NCBI RefSeq assembly: GCF_013344685.1 | Contig: NZ_CP050137.1 | Coordinates: 934,001 to 998,000, forward strand | Direction of reading: 5' to 3' | DNA length: 64,000 bases | From: Sphingomonas sp. CL5.1 | GTDB taxonomy: Bacteria; Pseudomonadota; Alphaproteobacteria; Sphingomonadales; Sphingomonadaceae | In this document: positions 53,252 through 64,000 of the stretch, in pieces | Layout: each line of letters opens with the position of its first letter | How positions within the stretch are numbered: position 1 is the first letter of the stretch | The notes under the pieces: model-generated | Seen by the model: only the letters and a program-made list of their open reading frames with translations | Database searches by the model: none | What the model was told of the DNA's origin: nothing | Program-made: the position numbers and the translations under genes

Positions 53252-54286
53252 ACGCCGTTCCACGCCTTCCCGCGCGCACAGAAGGCGTTTGCGTTCAAGG
53301 CCATAGGCGTAGCCGCCCTCGCCCCCGTCGCCGCGCCGCGCGCGGTGGCAGGGGATGACGACCGCCACTGGGTTCGCGCCGCACGCCGATCCCGCCGCGC
53401 GGACCGCGCCGGGGCTGCCTGCGAGCGCGGCAAGCTCCGCGTAAGAGCGCGTCTCCCCGGCGGGGATCGCGCGCAGCGCCTGCCAGATCGCCTCTTGGAA
53501 GGCGGTGCCGCGCACGTCGAGCGGCAGGTCGTGATCGCGCTCGGGCGATTCGACCGCCACCACGACCTTCGCCGCCAGCGCCGCCAGCGCCGCGCCGCCC
53601 GGCTCGATCGTGGCGCGTGGGAAGCGGGCGGCGAGCGCCAGCCCGTCCTCCTCGAACGACACGCGGCACAGCCCCCGGTCAGTCGCCGCGACGAGCAGCG
53701 GGCCGAGGCTGGTCGGCACGATCGTCCAGCGGATCGTCACCCCCGCGCCGCCGCGGACCCATGCCCCCGGCGACATGCCGAGCCGCTTCGCGCCATGCGC
53801 GTAGAAGCGGCTCGGCGCGGAATAGCCTGCCTCGTAGATCGCCGGCGTCACCCGCTCCTCGCCGCTCAGCGCCTCGGCCGCGCGCCGCGCCTTGAGGCCG
53901 CGCGCATAGGCCGCCGGGGTCACGCCGGTCGCGCGCTTGAACAACCGGTGGAAATGGTGCGGCGCATAGCCGACCCGCGCGGCGAGAGCATCGAGCGGGA
54001 TCGCCTCCTCGCTCGTCTCGATCGCCGCGACCGCCTGCGCCACGGCGACGCGGTCCCGCCCCACCTCGTCGGGCTTGCAGCGCAGGCACGGGCGATAGCC
54101 GGCCCGCGCCGCCGCCGCCCCGTCCGCGAAGAAGCTGACGTTCCCGCGCTTCGGGTGGCGCGCGGGGCAGCTCGGCTTGCAATAGATGCCGGTGGTGCGG
54201 ACCGCGACGACGAAGCGCCCGTCGGCATTGCGGTCCCGCGCGGAGAAGGCGGCCCAGGCGGCGTCGGTGTCGATGGCGTCGGTCAT
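53246..54286 (-). CDS. ada: Bifunctional Ada: transcriptional regulator and O6-alkylguanine-DNA alkyltransferase
   Basis: A 346-residue protein with the full Ada domain order. N-terminal zinc domain with Cys residues in GIYCKPSCPARHP and CLRCKPDEVG (methyl phosphotriester acceptor in YCKPSC), AraC-type HTH near residues 85-180, and the C-terminal methyltransferase with GTAFQEAIWQALRAIPAGETRSYAELA and the acceptor PCHRARR near 318. The consensus after PCHR is usually V/I; here it is Ala-Arg. The protein repairs alkylated DNA and activates the adaptive response. Confidence 0.95.
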   Translation of the reverse strand: MTDAIDTDAAWAAFSARDRNADGRFVVAVRTTGIYCKPSCPARHPKRGNVSFFADGAAAARAGYRPCLRCKPDEVGRDRVAVAQAVAAIETSEEAIPLDALAARVGYAPHHFHRLFKRATGVTPAAYARGLKARRAAEALSGEERVTPAIYEAGYSAPSRFYAHGAKRLGMSPGAWVRGGAGVTIRWTIVPTSLGPLLVAATDRGLCRVSFEEDGLALAARFPRATIEPGGAALAALAAKVVVAVESPERDHDLPLDVRGTAFQEAIWQALRAIPAGETRSYAELAALAGSPGAVRAAGSACGANPVAVVIPCHRARRGDGGEGGYAYGLERKRLLCAREGVERRG

Positions 54287-54354
54287 GCGCTTGATGTAGT
54301 CGCCCGGGCGACCGCCGGCATCCCGGCGCTTGCGATCAAAAGCGGGAGAGGAAG

Positions 54355-55134
54355 ATGAGCGAACTGGTGCTGGTCGAGATCGCGGAGGGCGTCGCCACCG
54401 TCACGCTGAACCGGCCGGAGGCGATGAACGCGCTGTCGCTGGCGCTGCGCCACGCGCTTCATGACGCGATGCGGCGCGTGGACGCCGACGACACGGTGCG
54501 CGCCGTGGTGCTGACCGGCGCGGGCACGCGCGCCTTCACCGCCGGGCTGGACCTCAAGGAACTGGGATCGGTGGCCGGCGGGCTGGGCGCGGCCAATGCC
54601 ACCGACGCGACGGACAATCCGGTCAAGGCGATCGAATCGTGCCGCAAGCCGGTGATCGGCGCGATCAACGGCGTCGCCATCACTGGCGGGTTCGAGGTGG
54701 CGCTGGCCTGCGACATATTGATCGCCAGCGACAATGCCCGATTCGCCGACACCCATGCGCGCGTCGGCGTGATGCCCGGCTGGGGGCTGAGCCAAAAGCT
54801 GTCGCGGCTGATCGGCATCTCGCGCGCCAAGGAGCTGTCGTTCAGCGGCAATTTCCTCGATGCGGCGACGGCGGAGCGCTGGGGGCTGGTCAACCGCGTC
54901 GTGCCGGCGGGGGAATTGCTCCCCGCCGCGCGCAAGCTCGCCGCCGACATCGCCTCCGCCGACGCGGATTTCATCGCCGGCTACAAGAAGCTGATCGACG
55001 ACGGCTTCGCGCTCCCGTTCGGCGAGGCGCTGGCGCTGGAGCATCGCATCTCCTCCGCCGCCAACGCGCGGGTCACGCCCGAGGCGGTCGAGGCGCGCCG
55101 CGCGGCGGTGCAGGCGCGCGGGCGGGCGCAATAG
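54355..55134 (+). CDS. Enoyl-CoA hydratase/isomerase family protein, second catalytic Glu absent
   Basis: A 259-residue crotonase fold (TLNRPEAMNALSLALRHALHD, FTAGLDLKEL, GVAITGGFEVALACDILIAS). The first acid is kept in GGFEVAL, but the usual PEIxLG segment with the second Glu is replaced by DTHARVGVMPGWGLSQKL, so ordinary hydration of enoyl-CoA is unlikely and an isomerase or hydrolase reaction is possible. It is a free-standing gene, divergent from ada (68 bases) and convergent with the dienelactone hydrolase gene, 6 bases apart. Confidence 0.9.
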   Translation: MSELVLVEIAEGVATVTLNRPEAMNALSLALRHALHDAMRRVDADDTVRAVVLTGAGTRAFTAGLDLKELGSVAGGLGAANATDATDNPVKAIESCRKPVIGAINGVAITGGFEVALACDILIASDNARFADTHARVGVMPGWGLSQKLSRLIGISRAKELSFSGNFLDAATAERWGLVNRVVPAGELLPAARKLAADIASADADFIAGYKKLIDDGFALPFGEALALEHRISSAANARVTPEAVEARRAAVQARGRAQ

Positions 55135-55140
55135 CGCCCC

Positions 55141-55815
55141 TCACCCGCCGTTGGCGCGGAACAGGGTGAGCGTGCGGTCCTTCGCCAGATCGGCCGACGG
55201 CTCGTGATAATCCTTGCGCCGGTCGGAGTTGAAACCGTGCCCGGCCTCATAGACATGGACCTCCGCCTTCGGCCACGCCTTCGCCGCCAGCCGCTCCACG
55301 CCCTCCATCGGGATGCCCGAATCATAGCGGCCGAAATGCACGATCACCGGCACCTTCGGCTCCTCGTCCGCCGCGCCGGGGACCAGGCTGCCGTAATAGG
55401 CCGAGGCCGCCGCTACCCCGCGCATCCGCGTCGCCGCGAACCATGCGATCGACCCGCCGTAGCAATAGCCCACCACGAACACCGTCCCCTTCGCCGCCAG
55501 CGCGTCCACGCAGGTCTGCACATCGGCCAGCGACAGGTCGAACGGATGCGCCCCGCGCGCCAGCCGCACGCCCTCCGCCAGCCCTTCGGCGTCATATCCC
55601 GCCTCGAATCCGGGGTGCTCGCGGTCGAACAGCGCCGGGGCGAGCACCTCGTAACCGTCGCCGGCATATTCCTCCGCCATGTCGCGGATATGCTCGGTCA
55701 CGCCGAATATCTCCTGCACCAGCACCACGCCGCCGCGCCGCTCGCCTTGCCCAGGCGCATGATAGACCGCGATATCCGCGCCATCGCTCATCGTCATCCG
55801 GATGAATTCGCCCAT
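55141..55815 (-). CDS. Dienelactone hydrolase family protein
   Basis: A 224-residue alpha/beta hydrolase. The nucleophile is Cys118 in VVGYCYGGS, the DLH hallmark, with Glu36 in VQEIFGV, an Asp in FGRYDSGIP near 170 and a His in YEAGHGFNSDRR near 203. Such enzymes hydrolyse dienelactone in chloroaromatic breakdown, but most genomic copies have other, unknown ester substrates. ATG 55815 gives MGEFIRMTMSDGADIAVY; the longer frame to 55866 was not used. It is divergent from the atp operon. Confidence 0.92.
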   Translation of the reverse strand: MGEFIRMTMSDGADIAVYHAPGQGERRGGVVLVQEIFGVTEHIRDMAEEYAGDGYEVLAPALFDREHPGFEAGYDAEGLAEGVRLARGAHPFDLSLADVQTCVDALAAKGTVFVVGYCYGGSIAWFAATRMRGVAAASAYYGSLVPGAADEEPKVPVIVHFGRYDSGIPMEGVERLAAKAWPKAEVHVYEAGHGFNSDRRKDYHEPSADLAKDRTLTLFRANGG

Positions 55816-55980
55816 CGCGCCTGCCTTCCTCCATTTGCCTCGCCAGAAAGGATATGACGCAAGCATTGCATCGCCGCGACCCCTTTGCTACGCGCCGCGA
55901 CAACCCAAGCGTAGGTGCGTCCAGCGCGCCATCCGTTCGCTCGGGGCCAACCCGTGTCGACGACGAGGAAAGCGAATCGC

Positions 55981-58084
<2,104 letters not shown>

Positions 58085-58102
58085 CCCGATGTGCCCTGGG
58101 CT

Positions 58103-58118
58103 CCCGCGCCAGCGCGGG
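58103..58118. repeat. Hairpin between atpA and atpG
   Basis: CCCGCGC (58103-58109) and GCGCGGG (58112-58118) form a perfect inverted repeat in the 52-base spacer, in the GGGCTCCCGCGC-type context of REP-like elements. The ribosome site GAAGGAAG of atpG follows at 58126-58133. No T-run, so it is not a terminator by form. Confidence 0.65.
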
Positions 58119-58136
58119 GGCGCTTGAAGGAAGACG

Positions 58137-59015
58137 ATGGCTAGTCTCAAGGCCCTCAAGATCCGCATCGGCTCGGTAAAGTCGACGCAGAAGATCACCA
58201 AGGCGATGAAGATGGTCGCCGCCGCCAAGCTGCGCCGCGCGCAGGAGGCCGCCATCCAGGGTCGGCCCTATGCCGAGCGGCTGGAGGCGGTGATGGCGAG
58301 CCTCGCGCACAAGGTGACGGTGAGCGAATCCTCGCCGAAGCTGCTCGTCGGCACCGGCAAGGATCAGGTCCACCTGCTGGTGGTCGCGACATCCGAGCGC
58401 GGCCTCGCCGGCGCGTTCAACACCAACATCGTCCGCGCCGCGCGCCGCAAGGCGGCCGAGCTGGAAGCCGCCGGCAAGACCGTGCGCTTCTACATCGCCG
58501 GCAAGAAGGGCCGCGTGCTCCGCCGCTTCTACCCGAACGGGATCGCCGCCGATCATGACATGAGCGCGATCAAGTCGGTCGGCTTCGACGACGCCCATGT
58601 CATCGCCGCGGACCTGATCCGCCGTTTCGAGGCGGGCGAGTTCGACGTCGCGCACCTGTTCTACGCCAGGTTCCAGTCGGCGCTGGTGCAGGAGCCGACG
58701 GGAACGCAGATCATCCCGGTCGCGGTGCCGTCGAGCATGGAGACCGCCAACAACGGCTCCGCCGCCGTCACCTACGAGCCGGACGAGGAAGCGATCCTCG
58801 CCGACCTGCTGCCGCGCAACGTCGCGGTGCAGATCTTCCGCGCGCTGCTGGAAAACGCCGCGTCGGAGCAGGGCAGCCGCATGACCGCGATGGACAATGC
58901 GACGCGCAACGCCGGCGACATGATCAACCGCCTCACCATCCAGTACAACCGCACCCGCCAGGCCGCGATCACGACCGAGCTGGTGGAAATCATCTCCGGC
59001 GCGGAAGCGCTCTAA
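58137..59015 (+). CDS. atpG: ATP synthase F1 subunit gamma
   Basis: A 292-residue rotor-shaft subunit, one copy per F1. The N-terminal helix [36 protein letters not shown] and the C-terminal helix [44 protein letters not shown] form the coiled coil that turns inside the alpha/beta ring. Normal length. atpD follows after 24 bases without any hairpin. Confidence 0.98.
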   Translation: MASLKALKIRIGSVKSTQKITKAMKMVAAAKLRRAQEAAIQGRPYAERLEAVMASLAHKVTVSESSPKLLVGTGKDQVHLLVVATSERGLAGAFNTNIVRAARRKAAELEAAGKTVRFYIAGKKGRVLRRFYPNGIAADHDMSAIKSVGFDDAHVIAADLIRRFEAGEFDVAHLFYARFQSALVQEPTGTQIIPVAVPSSMETANNGSAAVTYEPDEEAILADLLPRNVAVQIFRALLENAASEQGSRMTAMDNATRNAGDMINRLTIQYNRTRQAAITTELVEIISGAEAL

Positions 59016-60509
<1,494 letters not shown>

Positions 60510-60521
60510 GACGGGTTTCAG

Positions 60522-60545
60522 CCCCTCCCTTCCCGGAGGGAGGGG
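60522..60545. repeat. Hairpin between atpD and atpC
   Basis: CCCCTCCCT (60522-60530) and AGGGAGGGG (60537-60545) form a perfect 9-base stem around TCCCGG, 15 bases before the atpC start and just ahead of its GGAAG ribosome site. No T-run follows, so partial mRNA shielding or translational damping is more likely than termination. Confidence 0.7.
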
Positions 60546-60559
60546 CAAAGGAAGAAGAG

Positions 60560-60811
60560 ATGCTGCATTTCGAACTCGTCACGCCCGAACGCCTGATCCG
60601 CTCCGAGGACGTGCACATGGTCACCGTCCCCGGCTCCGAGGGCGATTTCGCGGTGCTGGAGGGCCACGCGCCGCTGATGTCGACGATCCGCGACGGCGAC
60701 CTGCTCGTCCAGCGCACCGCCGGCGGCGCCCCGGAAGCGATCGCGATCCGCGGCGGCTTCGCCGAGGTCAACGCCAAGGGGCTGACGGTACTGGCGGAAC
60801 ACGCGAGCTGA
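60560..60811 (+). CDS. atpC: ATP synthase F1 subunit epsilon
   Basis: An 83-residue protein containing just the N-terminal beta-sandwich of epsilon ([57 protein letters not shown]). The C-terminal helical hairpin that inhibits ATP hydrolysis in E. coli is missing; this short form is common in alphaproteobacteria, which use the zeta inhibitor instead. One copy per F1. Last gene of the operon, followed by an intrinsic terminator. Confidence 0.96.
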   Translation: MLHFELVTPERLIRSEDVHMVTVPGSEGDFAVLEGHAPLMSTIRDGDLLVQRTAGGAPEAIAIRGGFAEVNAKGLTVLAEHAS

Positions 60812-60833
60812 CCGGCGCTTCATCATTGGTTTC

Positions 60834-60868
60834 AGACGGGCGTTCCGAAGGGAGCGCCCGTTTTGTTT
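60834..60868 (+). terminator. Intrinsic terminator of the atp operon
   Basis: ACGGGCG (60836-60842) pairs with CGCCCGT (60855-60861), with TTCC/GGGA extending inward, and TTTTGTTT follows. It begins 23 bases after the atpC stop. Confidence 0.85.
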
Positions 60869-60918
60869 GAGGGGCAGAGGACGTTGCCTTATGTACTGAT
60901 CGCAGGCACGTTCGACGC

Positions 60919-61428
60919 ATGGCGAAATGGCGTTTCGCAAATCTCGTGTCGATGATCCTGCCCCTTGCGAGCGGGGCGTGTAATCATCCGAAACCAAAGC
61001 TGTCGGACGCGCAGGTGCAAAAATTGCGGGCAGATTCGCCCGGCATCACTCCGGCATGTCTCGAAAAAATCCGCCTCGGAGGTATCGAGGCTATGCCCGA
61101 CCGGACAGATCAATGCTTTGAGATGGCACCCGCAAAGCGCTGGAGCGGATTGTGCGCCGACAATTTTGAAGCGCGCCGATTCTGCCCGACACCTGCACGG
61201 GAATGTGGGTCTCAAACACCTCGTCCCGCTATCTGGCTTAGCTTCGCGCCGGGCGTCCGCCGTGACAGTATTCCAACGAACCGTGTGTACAAGATAGAGT
61301 TTGTCGGTCGCCGCACTTTGCAGCAAGGCTCATATGGTCACATGGGCATGTCCGAGCATGAAATCATCGTAGATCGGATCATTTCGATATCCCCGCTTAT
61401 CGCAGGGGCACAACCGCAGCCACGTTAG
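60919..61428 (+). CDS. Orphan hypothetical protein, possibly a lipoprotein
   Basis: A 169-residue frame with no family recognised. The N-terminus MAKWRFANLVSMILPLASGAC has a basic lead, a hydrophobic stretch and a Cys that could be a weak lipobox. It holds five further cysteines (near 47, 66, 78, 89 and 95), a possible set of disulfides. Base composition and codon choice are lower in GC than in the atp genes and priA on both sides, suggesting acquisition. No good ribosome site is seen. It converges on priA with 15 bases between. Real but orphan is the best guess. Confidence 0.5.
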   Translation: MAKWRFANLVSMILPLASGACNHPKPKLSDAQVQKLRADSPGITPACLEKIRLGGIEAMPDRTDQCFEMAPAKRWSGLCADNFEARRFCPTPARECGSQTPRPAIWLSFAPGVRRDSIPTNRVYKIEFVGRRTLQQGSYGHMGMSEHEIIVDRIISISPLIAGAQPQPR

Positions 61429-61443
61429 GCGGCGGGGCACCCC

Positions 61444-63612
61444 TCACAGGAAACTATACGGGTCCACATCCACCGCTACGCGCACCTTCGCGGGCCAGTC
61501 CAGCGCGCCCAGCCACCCCCGGATCACGTCCTGCACGTCGAGCGTCCGCCGCGCGTGGACCAGCAACCGATAGCGGTGCCGCCCGCGCAGCATCGCGAGC
61601 GGGGCGGGGGCGGGGCCATAGACGTGCATCCCCTCCACCTCCGGCGCGGCGCGGCCGATCAGGCGGGCGATCTCGTGCGCGGCCTGCTGGTCCTCGCTGG
61701 AGATGACGATCGCGGCGTAGCGGCCGAACGGCGGCGCGCCCGCCTCGCGCCGCGCTTCCGTCTCGGCGGCGTAGAAGGCCTCTCCATCGCCGGTTACCAG
61801 CGCCCGCATCACCTGCGCCTTGGGGCTGTGCGTCTGGATATAGACATGGCCCGGCTTCTCGCCCCGCCCGGCGCGGCCGGAGACCTGACGGATCTGCTGG
61901 AAGGTGCGCTCGGCGGCGCGCAGATCGCCTCCCTCCAGCCCGAGATCGGCATCCACCACGCCCACGAGCGTCAGGTTCGGGAAGTGATAGCCCTTGGTGA
62001 CGAGCTGGGTGCCGACGACGATGTCGATCTCCCCCGCCTCCATCCGGTTGACGAACTCCGCCGCCTTGGCCGGAGACCAGATCGTGTCGGACGTGACCAC
62101 CGCCACGCGCGCCTCGGGGAACAGCGCCGCCACCTCGTCGGCGATCCGCTCGACGCCGGGGCCGCAGGCGACCAGCGTATCCTCGTTCTGGCATTCCGGG
62201 CAGACGCGCGGCACCGGCTCGACGTGACCGCAATGGTGGCAGGCGAGCCGCCGCGTCAGGCGGTGCTCCACCATCCATGCGGTGCAATTGGGGCATTGGA
62301 AGCGATGCCCGCACGTCCGGCACAGCGTGAGCGGCGCATAGCCGCGCCGGTTGAGGAACAACAAAGACTGCTCGCCCCGCTCCAGCGTCTCGCCCAGTGC
62401 CTTCACCAGCGGCGGCGCGAGCCAGCGGCCGCGATCGGGCTTGTGCTCCAGCAGGTCCAGCGCCTCGATCGTCGGCAGTTCCGCCGCACCATAGCGGCCG
62501 GGGAGGCGAAGCTCCGCGTAATGGCCGAGCGTCACCTGCTGGCGCGTCTCGATCGCCGGGGTGGCGGAGGCCAGGATCACCGGGCAGCCCTCGAACTTGC
62601 CGCGCATCACCGCCACGTCGCGGGCGTGGTAATGCACGCCGTCTTCCTGCTTGAAGCTCGTCTCGTGCGCCTCGTCCACCACGATCAGCCCGAGATCGGC
62701 ATAGGGCAGGAACAAGGCCGAGCGCGCGCCGACCGTCACCGCTGCCTGCCCGGAGGCGATCGCCCGCCACGCGCGGCGGCGCTGGGAGGAGCGCAGGCCG
62801 CTATGCCACGCCACCGGCTCGCAGCCGAAACGATCGTGGAAGCGCTTGAGGAACGGCTCGGTCAGCGCGATCTCCGGGAGCAGGACAAGGCTTTGGCGGC
62901 CCTGCCGGATCACCTCCGCCACCGCCTCGAAATAGACCTCGGTCTTGCCCGATCCGGTCACGCCGTCGAGCAGCGTGGGGTGGAAGGCGCGCGCCGCCAC
63001 ATCCGCCACCAAGGCATCGGCCGCCGCGCGTTGCTCCGGGGAAAGCGCGGGCGGCGCATGATCCGGGTCGGGCAGCGGATAGGGACTGTCGATATCGACC
63101 TCCACCCCCTCGATCGCGCCGACCTTCACCAGCCCGCGGATCACGCCATCGGAAACGTCGGCGATCGTCGCCAGCTCGCGGATCAGTCCCTGCCGGTCGC
63201 CGATCCGCTCCAGCGCCTGCGCGCGCTGCGGGGTGAGACGATCGGGGACATGGCCGGTGGCGCGATATTCGATGACGAGCTTCTGCCCCTCCAGCGCGGC
63301 GGTGGAGGACAAAGCCATGCGCACCACCGCAGCGGGCGGGGCGAGATAATAATCCGCCGTCCACTCGACCAGCCGCCGCAGCGGCGCGCGCAGCGGCGGG
63401 GCGTCGGCCACCGCGATCAGGTTGCGCAGGCGGTTGTCGCCGACCTCTGCGTCGGACGGCATCCGCTCCGGCTCCCACACCACGCCGACGAGTTGGCGCG
63501 GCCCCAATGGCGCGACGACGATCGCCCCCGGCTCGACCGCCATCCCGCGCGGGACGCGATAATCGAGCGGGCCGAGCGCGGAATTGAGCACGAGGACACG
63601 GGCACGGGACAT
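61444..63612 (-). CDS. priA: Primosomal protein N' (replication restart helicase)
   Basis: A 722-residue superfamily 2 helicase that reloads the replisome at stalled forks. After the N-terminal 3'-binding and winged-helix domains come Walker A LLDGVTGSGKTEVYFEA, the DEAH box VVDEAHETSFKQ, the zinc cluster (CRTCGHRFQCPNCTAWM then CHHCGHVEPVPRVCPECQ) between helicase lobes, and GTQLVTKGYHFPNLTLVGVVDAD. ATG 63612 gives MSRARVLVLNSALGPLDYRVP; the frame is open to 63942 but that part is antisense to the next gene. Divergent from the DUF1801 gene by 39 bases. Confidence 0.97.
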   Translation of the reverse strand: MSRARVLVLNSALGPLDYRVPRGMAVEPGAIVVAPLGPRQLVGVVWEPERMPSDAEVGDNRLRNLIAVADAPPLRAPLRRLVEWTADYYLAPPAAVVRMALSSTAALEGQKLVIEYRATGHVPDRLTPQRAQALERIGDRQGLIRELATIADVSDGVIRGLVKVGAIEGVEVDIDSPYPLPDPDHAPPALSPEQRAAADALVADVAARAFHPTLLDGVTGSGKTEVYFEAVAEVIRQGRQSLVLLPEIALTEPFLKRFHDRFGCEPVAWHSGLRSSQRRRAWRAIASGQAAVTVGARSALFLPYADLGLIVVDEAHETSFKQEDGVHYHARDVAVMRGKFEGCPVILASATPAIETRQQVTLGHYAELRLPGRYGAAELPTIEALDLLEHKPDRGRWLAPPLVKALGETLERGEQSLLFLNRRGYAPLTLCRTCGHRFQCPNCTAWMVEHRLTRRLACHHCGHVEPVPRVCPECQNEDTLVACGPGVERIADEVAALFPEARVAVVTSDTIWSPAKAAEFVNRMEAGEIDIVVGTQLVTKGYHFPNLTLVGVVDADLGLEGGDLRAAERTFQQIRQVSGRAGRGEKPGHVYIQTHSPKAQVMRALVTGDGEAFYAAETEARREAGAPPFGRYAAIVISSEDQQAAHEIARLIGRAAPEVEGMHVYGPAPAPLAMLRGRHRYRLLVHARRTLDVQDVIRGWLGALDWPAKVRVAVDVDPYSFL

Positions 63613-63651
63613 CGTCACCCGACTAATATAGGAATGCGCCAAAGACACCCC

Positions 63652-64000
63652 ATGACGCCGCAGGATCAGCTCGATACGTTCATCGATCGCTTCACGCCCG
63701 AGGTGGCGGCGCTGGCGCGGCGCGCGCTGGCGGTGGTGGCAGCGCGGCTGCCGGGGGCGACGCGGCTGGTCTATGACAATTACAACGCGCTCGCGATCGC
63801 CTTCGCACCGGACGAACATGCGCGCGCGGCGGTTTGCTCGGTCGCGCTCTATCCGCGCCGGGTGAGCCTGTTCCTCGCCAACGGCCCGACGCTGCCGGAC
63901 CCGCGCGGGCTGCTGGAGGGCAGCGGCGCGACGATGCGCCATGTGAAGCTCGACAGCGCGCTGGTCGACGATCCAGCCGTCGCCGCGCTGATCGACGCCG
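63652..64000 (+). CDS. DUF1801 domain protein, 3' truncated by the window edge
   Basis: 116 residues are visible, from ATG 63652 to the edge, with no stop. DTFIDRFTPEVAALARRALAVVAARLPGATRLVYDNYNALAIAF starts the domain and VALYPRRVSLFLANGPTLPDPRGLLEGSGATMRHVKL is the core, matching the gene at 17473 (LPDPAGLLEGTGKRMRHVKL). Function unknown. Divergent from priA. Confidence 0.85.
   Translation, partial: MTPQDQLDTFIDRFTPEVAALARRALAVVAARLPGATRLVYDNYNALAIAFAPDEHARAAVCSVALYPRRVSLFLANGPTLPDPRGLLEGSGATMRHVKLDSALVDDPAVAALIDA

Overview
The window reads as chromosomal DNA of a high-GC alphaproteobacterium of the order Sphingomonadales (Sphingomonas-like). The pointers are a secreted protein with the PEPxxWA-CTERM motif characteristic of this order, a TonB-dependent receptor paired with a Spinster-type MFS carrier, the gene orders rpmF-plsX-fabH-ihfA-merR and rnd-lptC-lptA-lptB-rpoN, a short-form hisG with hisD-nusB, an F1-ATPase operon atpHAGDC, and palindromic intergenic repeats of a kind common in sphingomonads. 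The organism assignment is inference from gene content; no rRNA or tRNA gene is visible. Coding density is very high, many genes overlap by 4 bases (ATGA or GTGA), and most long reverse-frame ORFs are shadows of high-GC genes.

Layout. 1-2009: a 5'-truncated MetX-like hydrolase, an exported cyclophilin and an acylphosphatase. 2012-5610: a MAPEG protein divergent from rpmF-plsX-fabH, then ihfA and a MerR regulator. 5611-6066: a base-composition-shifted patch with one small membrane protein. 6082-10564: TetR regulator, TonB receptor and MFS carrier, an uptake locus. 10568-16548 (minus): prfC, an aldose-epimerase-like gene, pheT and pheS; pheS carries an in-frame palindromic insertion. 16757-17339 (minus): rplT and rpmI. 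17473-18989 (minus): DUF1801 and DUF2332 proteins. 19058-21649: hisG-hisD-nusB-DUF4169. 21685-24378: lone ABC ATPase, small zinc-binding protein, tldD. 24456-27000: aspartyl protease-TPR fusion, PPOX-family protein, DUF2007 protein. 27145-28805: PII and amtB behind an almost perfect sigma-54 promoter. 28894-31280 (minus): racemase, glutaminyl cyclase, glycine-rich double cold-shock protein.

31648-35982: RNase D-like exonuclease, LPS transport genes lptC, lptA and lptB, and rpoN. 36098-43149: a LysR gene divergent from a full lower valine-degradation operon (mmsA, acyl-CoA dehydrogenase, hydroxyisobutyryl-CoA hydrolase, enoyl-CoA hydratase, mmsB) that ends in a Gre-like gene. 43315-44163: the PEPxxWA-CTERM protein, preceded by a CtrA-type box and a cluster of GANTC sites. 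44413-47086: MHS-type carrier and alanine racemase. 47094-50314: VOC protein, thiolase and a PHA-synthase-like enzyme, divergent from phaR. 50319-54286 (minus): aspartyl protease-PDZ protein, a cpaF/tadA ATPase without its partners, and ada. 54355-55815: a crotonase and a dienelactone hydrolase. 55981-60811: atpHAGDC. 60919-64000: an orphan small protein, priA and a truncated second DUF1801 protein.

How parts connect. RpoN (34507) is the sigma factor that would read the sigma-54 promoter at 27094, so the window holds both the nitrogen sensor/transporter pair and its sigma factor. The thiolase, PhaC-like enzyme and PhaR form a compact polyhydroxyalkanoate locus. No CRISPR array, insertion sequence, prophage or integrase was seen. 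The observations most worth a second look are the hairpin-rich in-frame insertion in pheS, the CtrA/GANTC-rich promoter of the surface protein, a two-copy 70-80 bp stem-loop repeat around rpoN and the LysR/mmsA promoter, and hairpins in the atp operon placed only where a three-copy subunit precedes a one-copy subunit.
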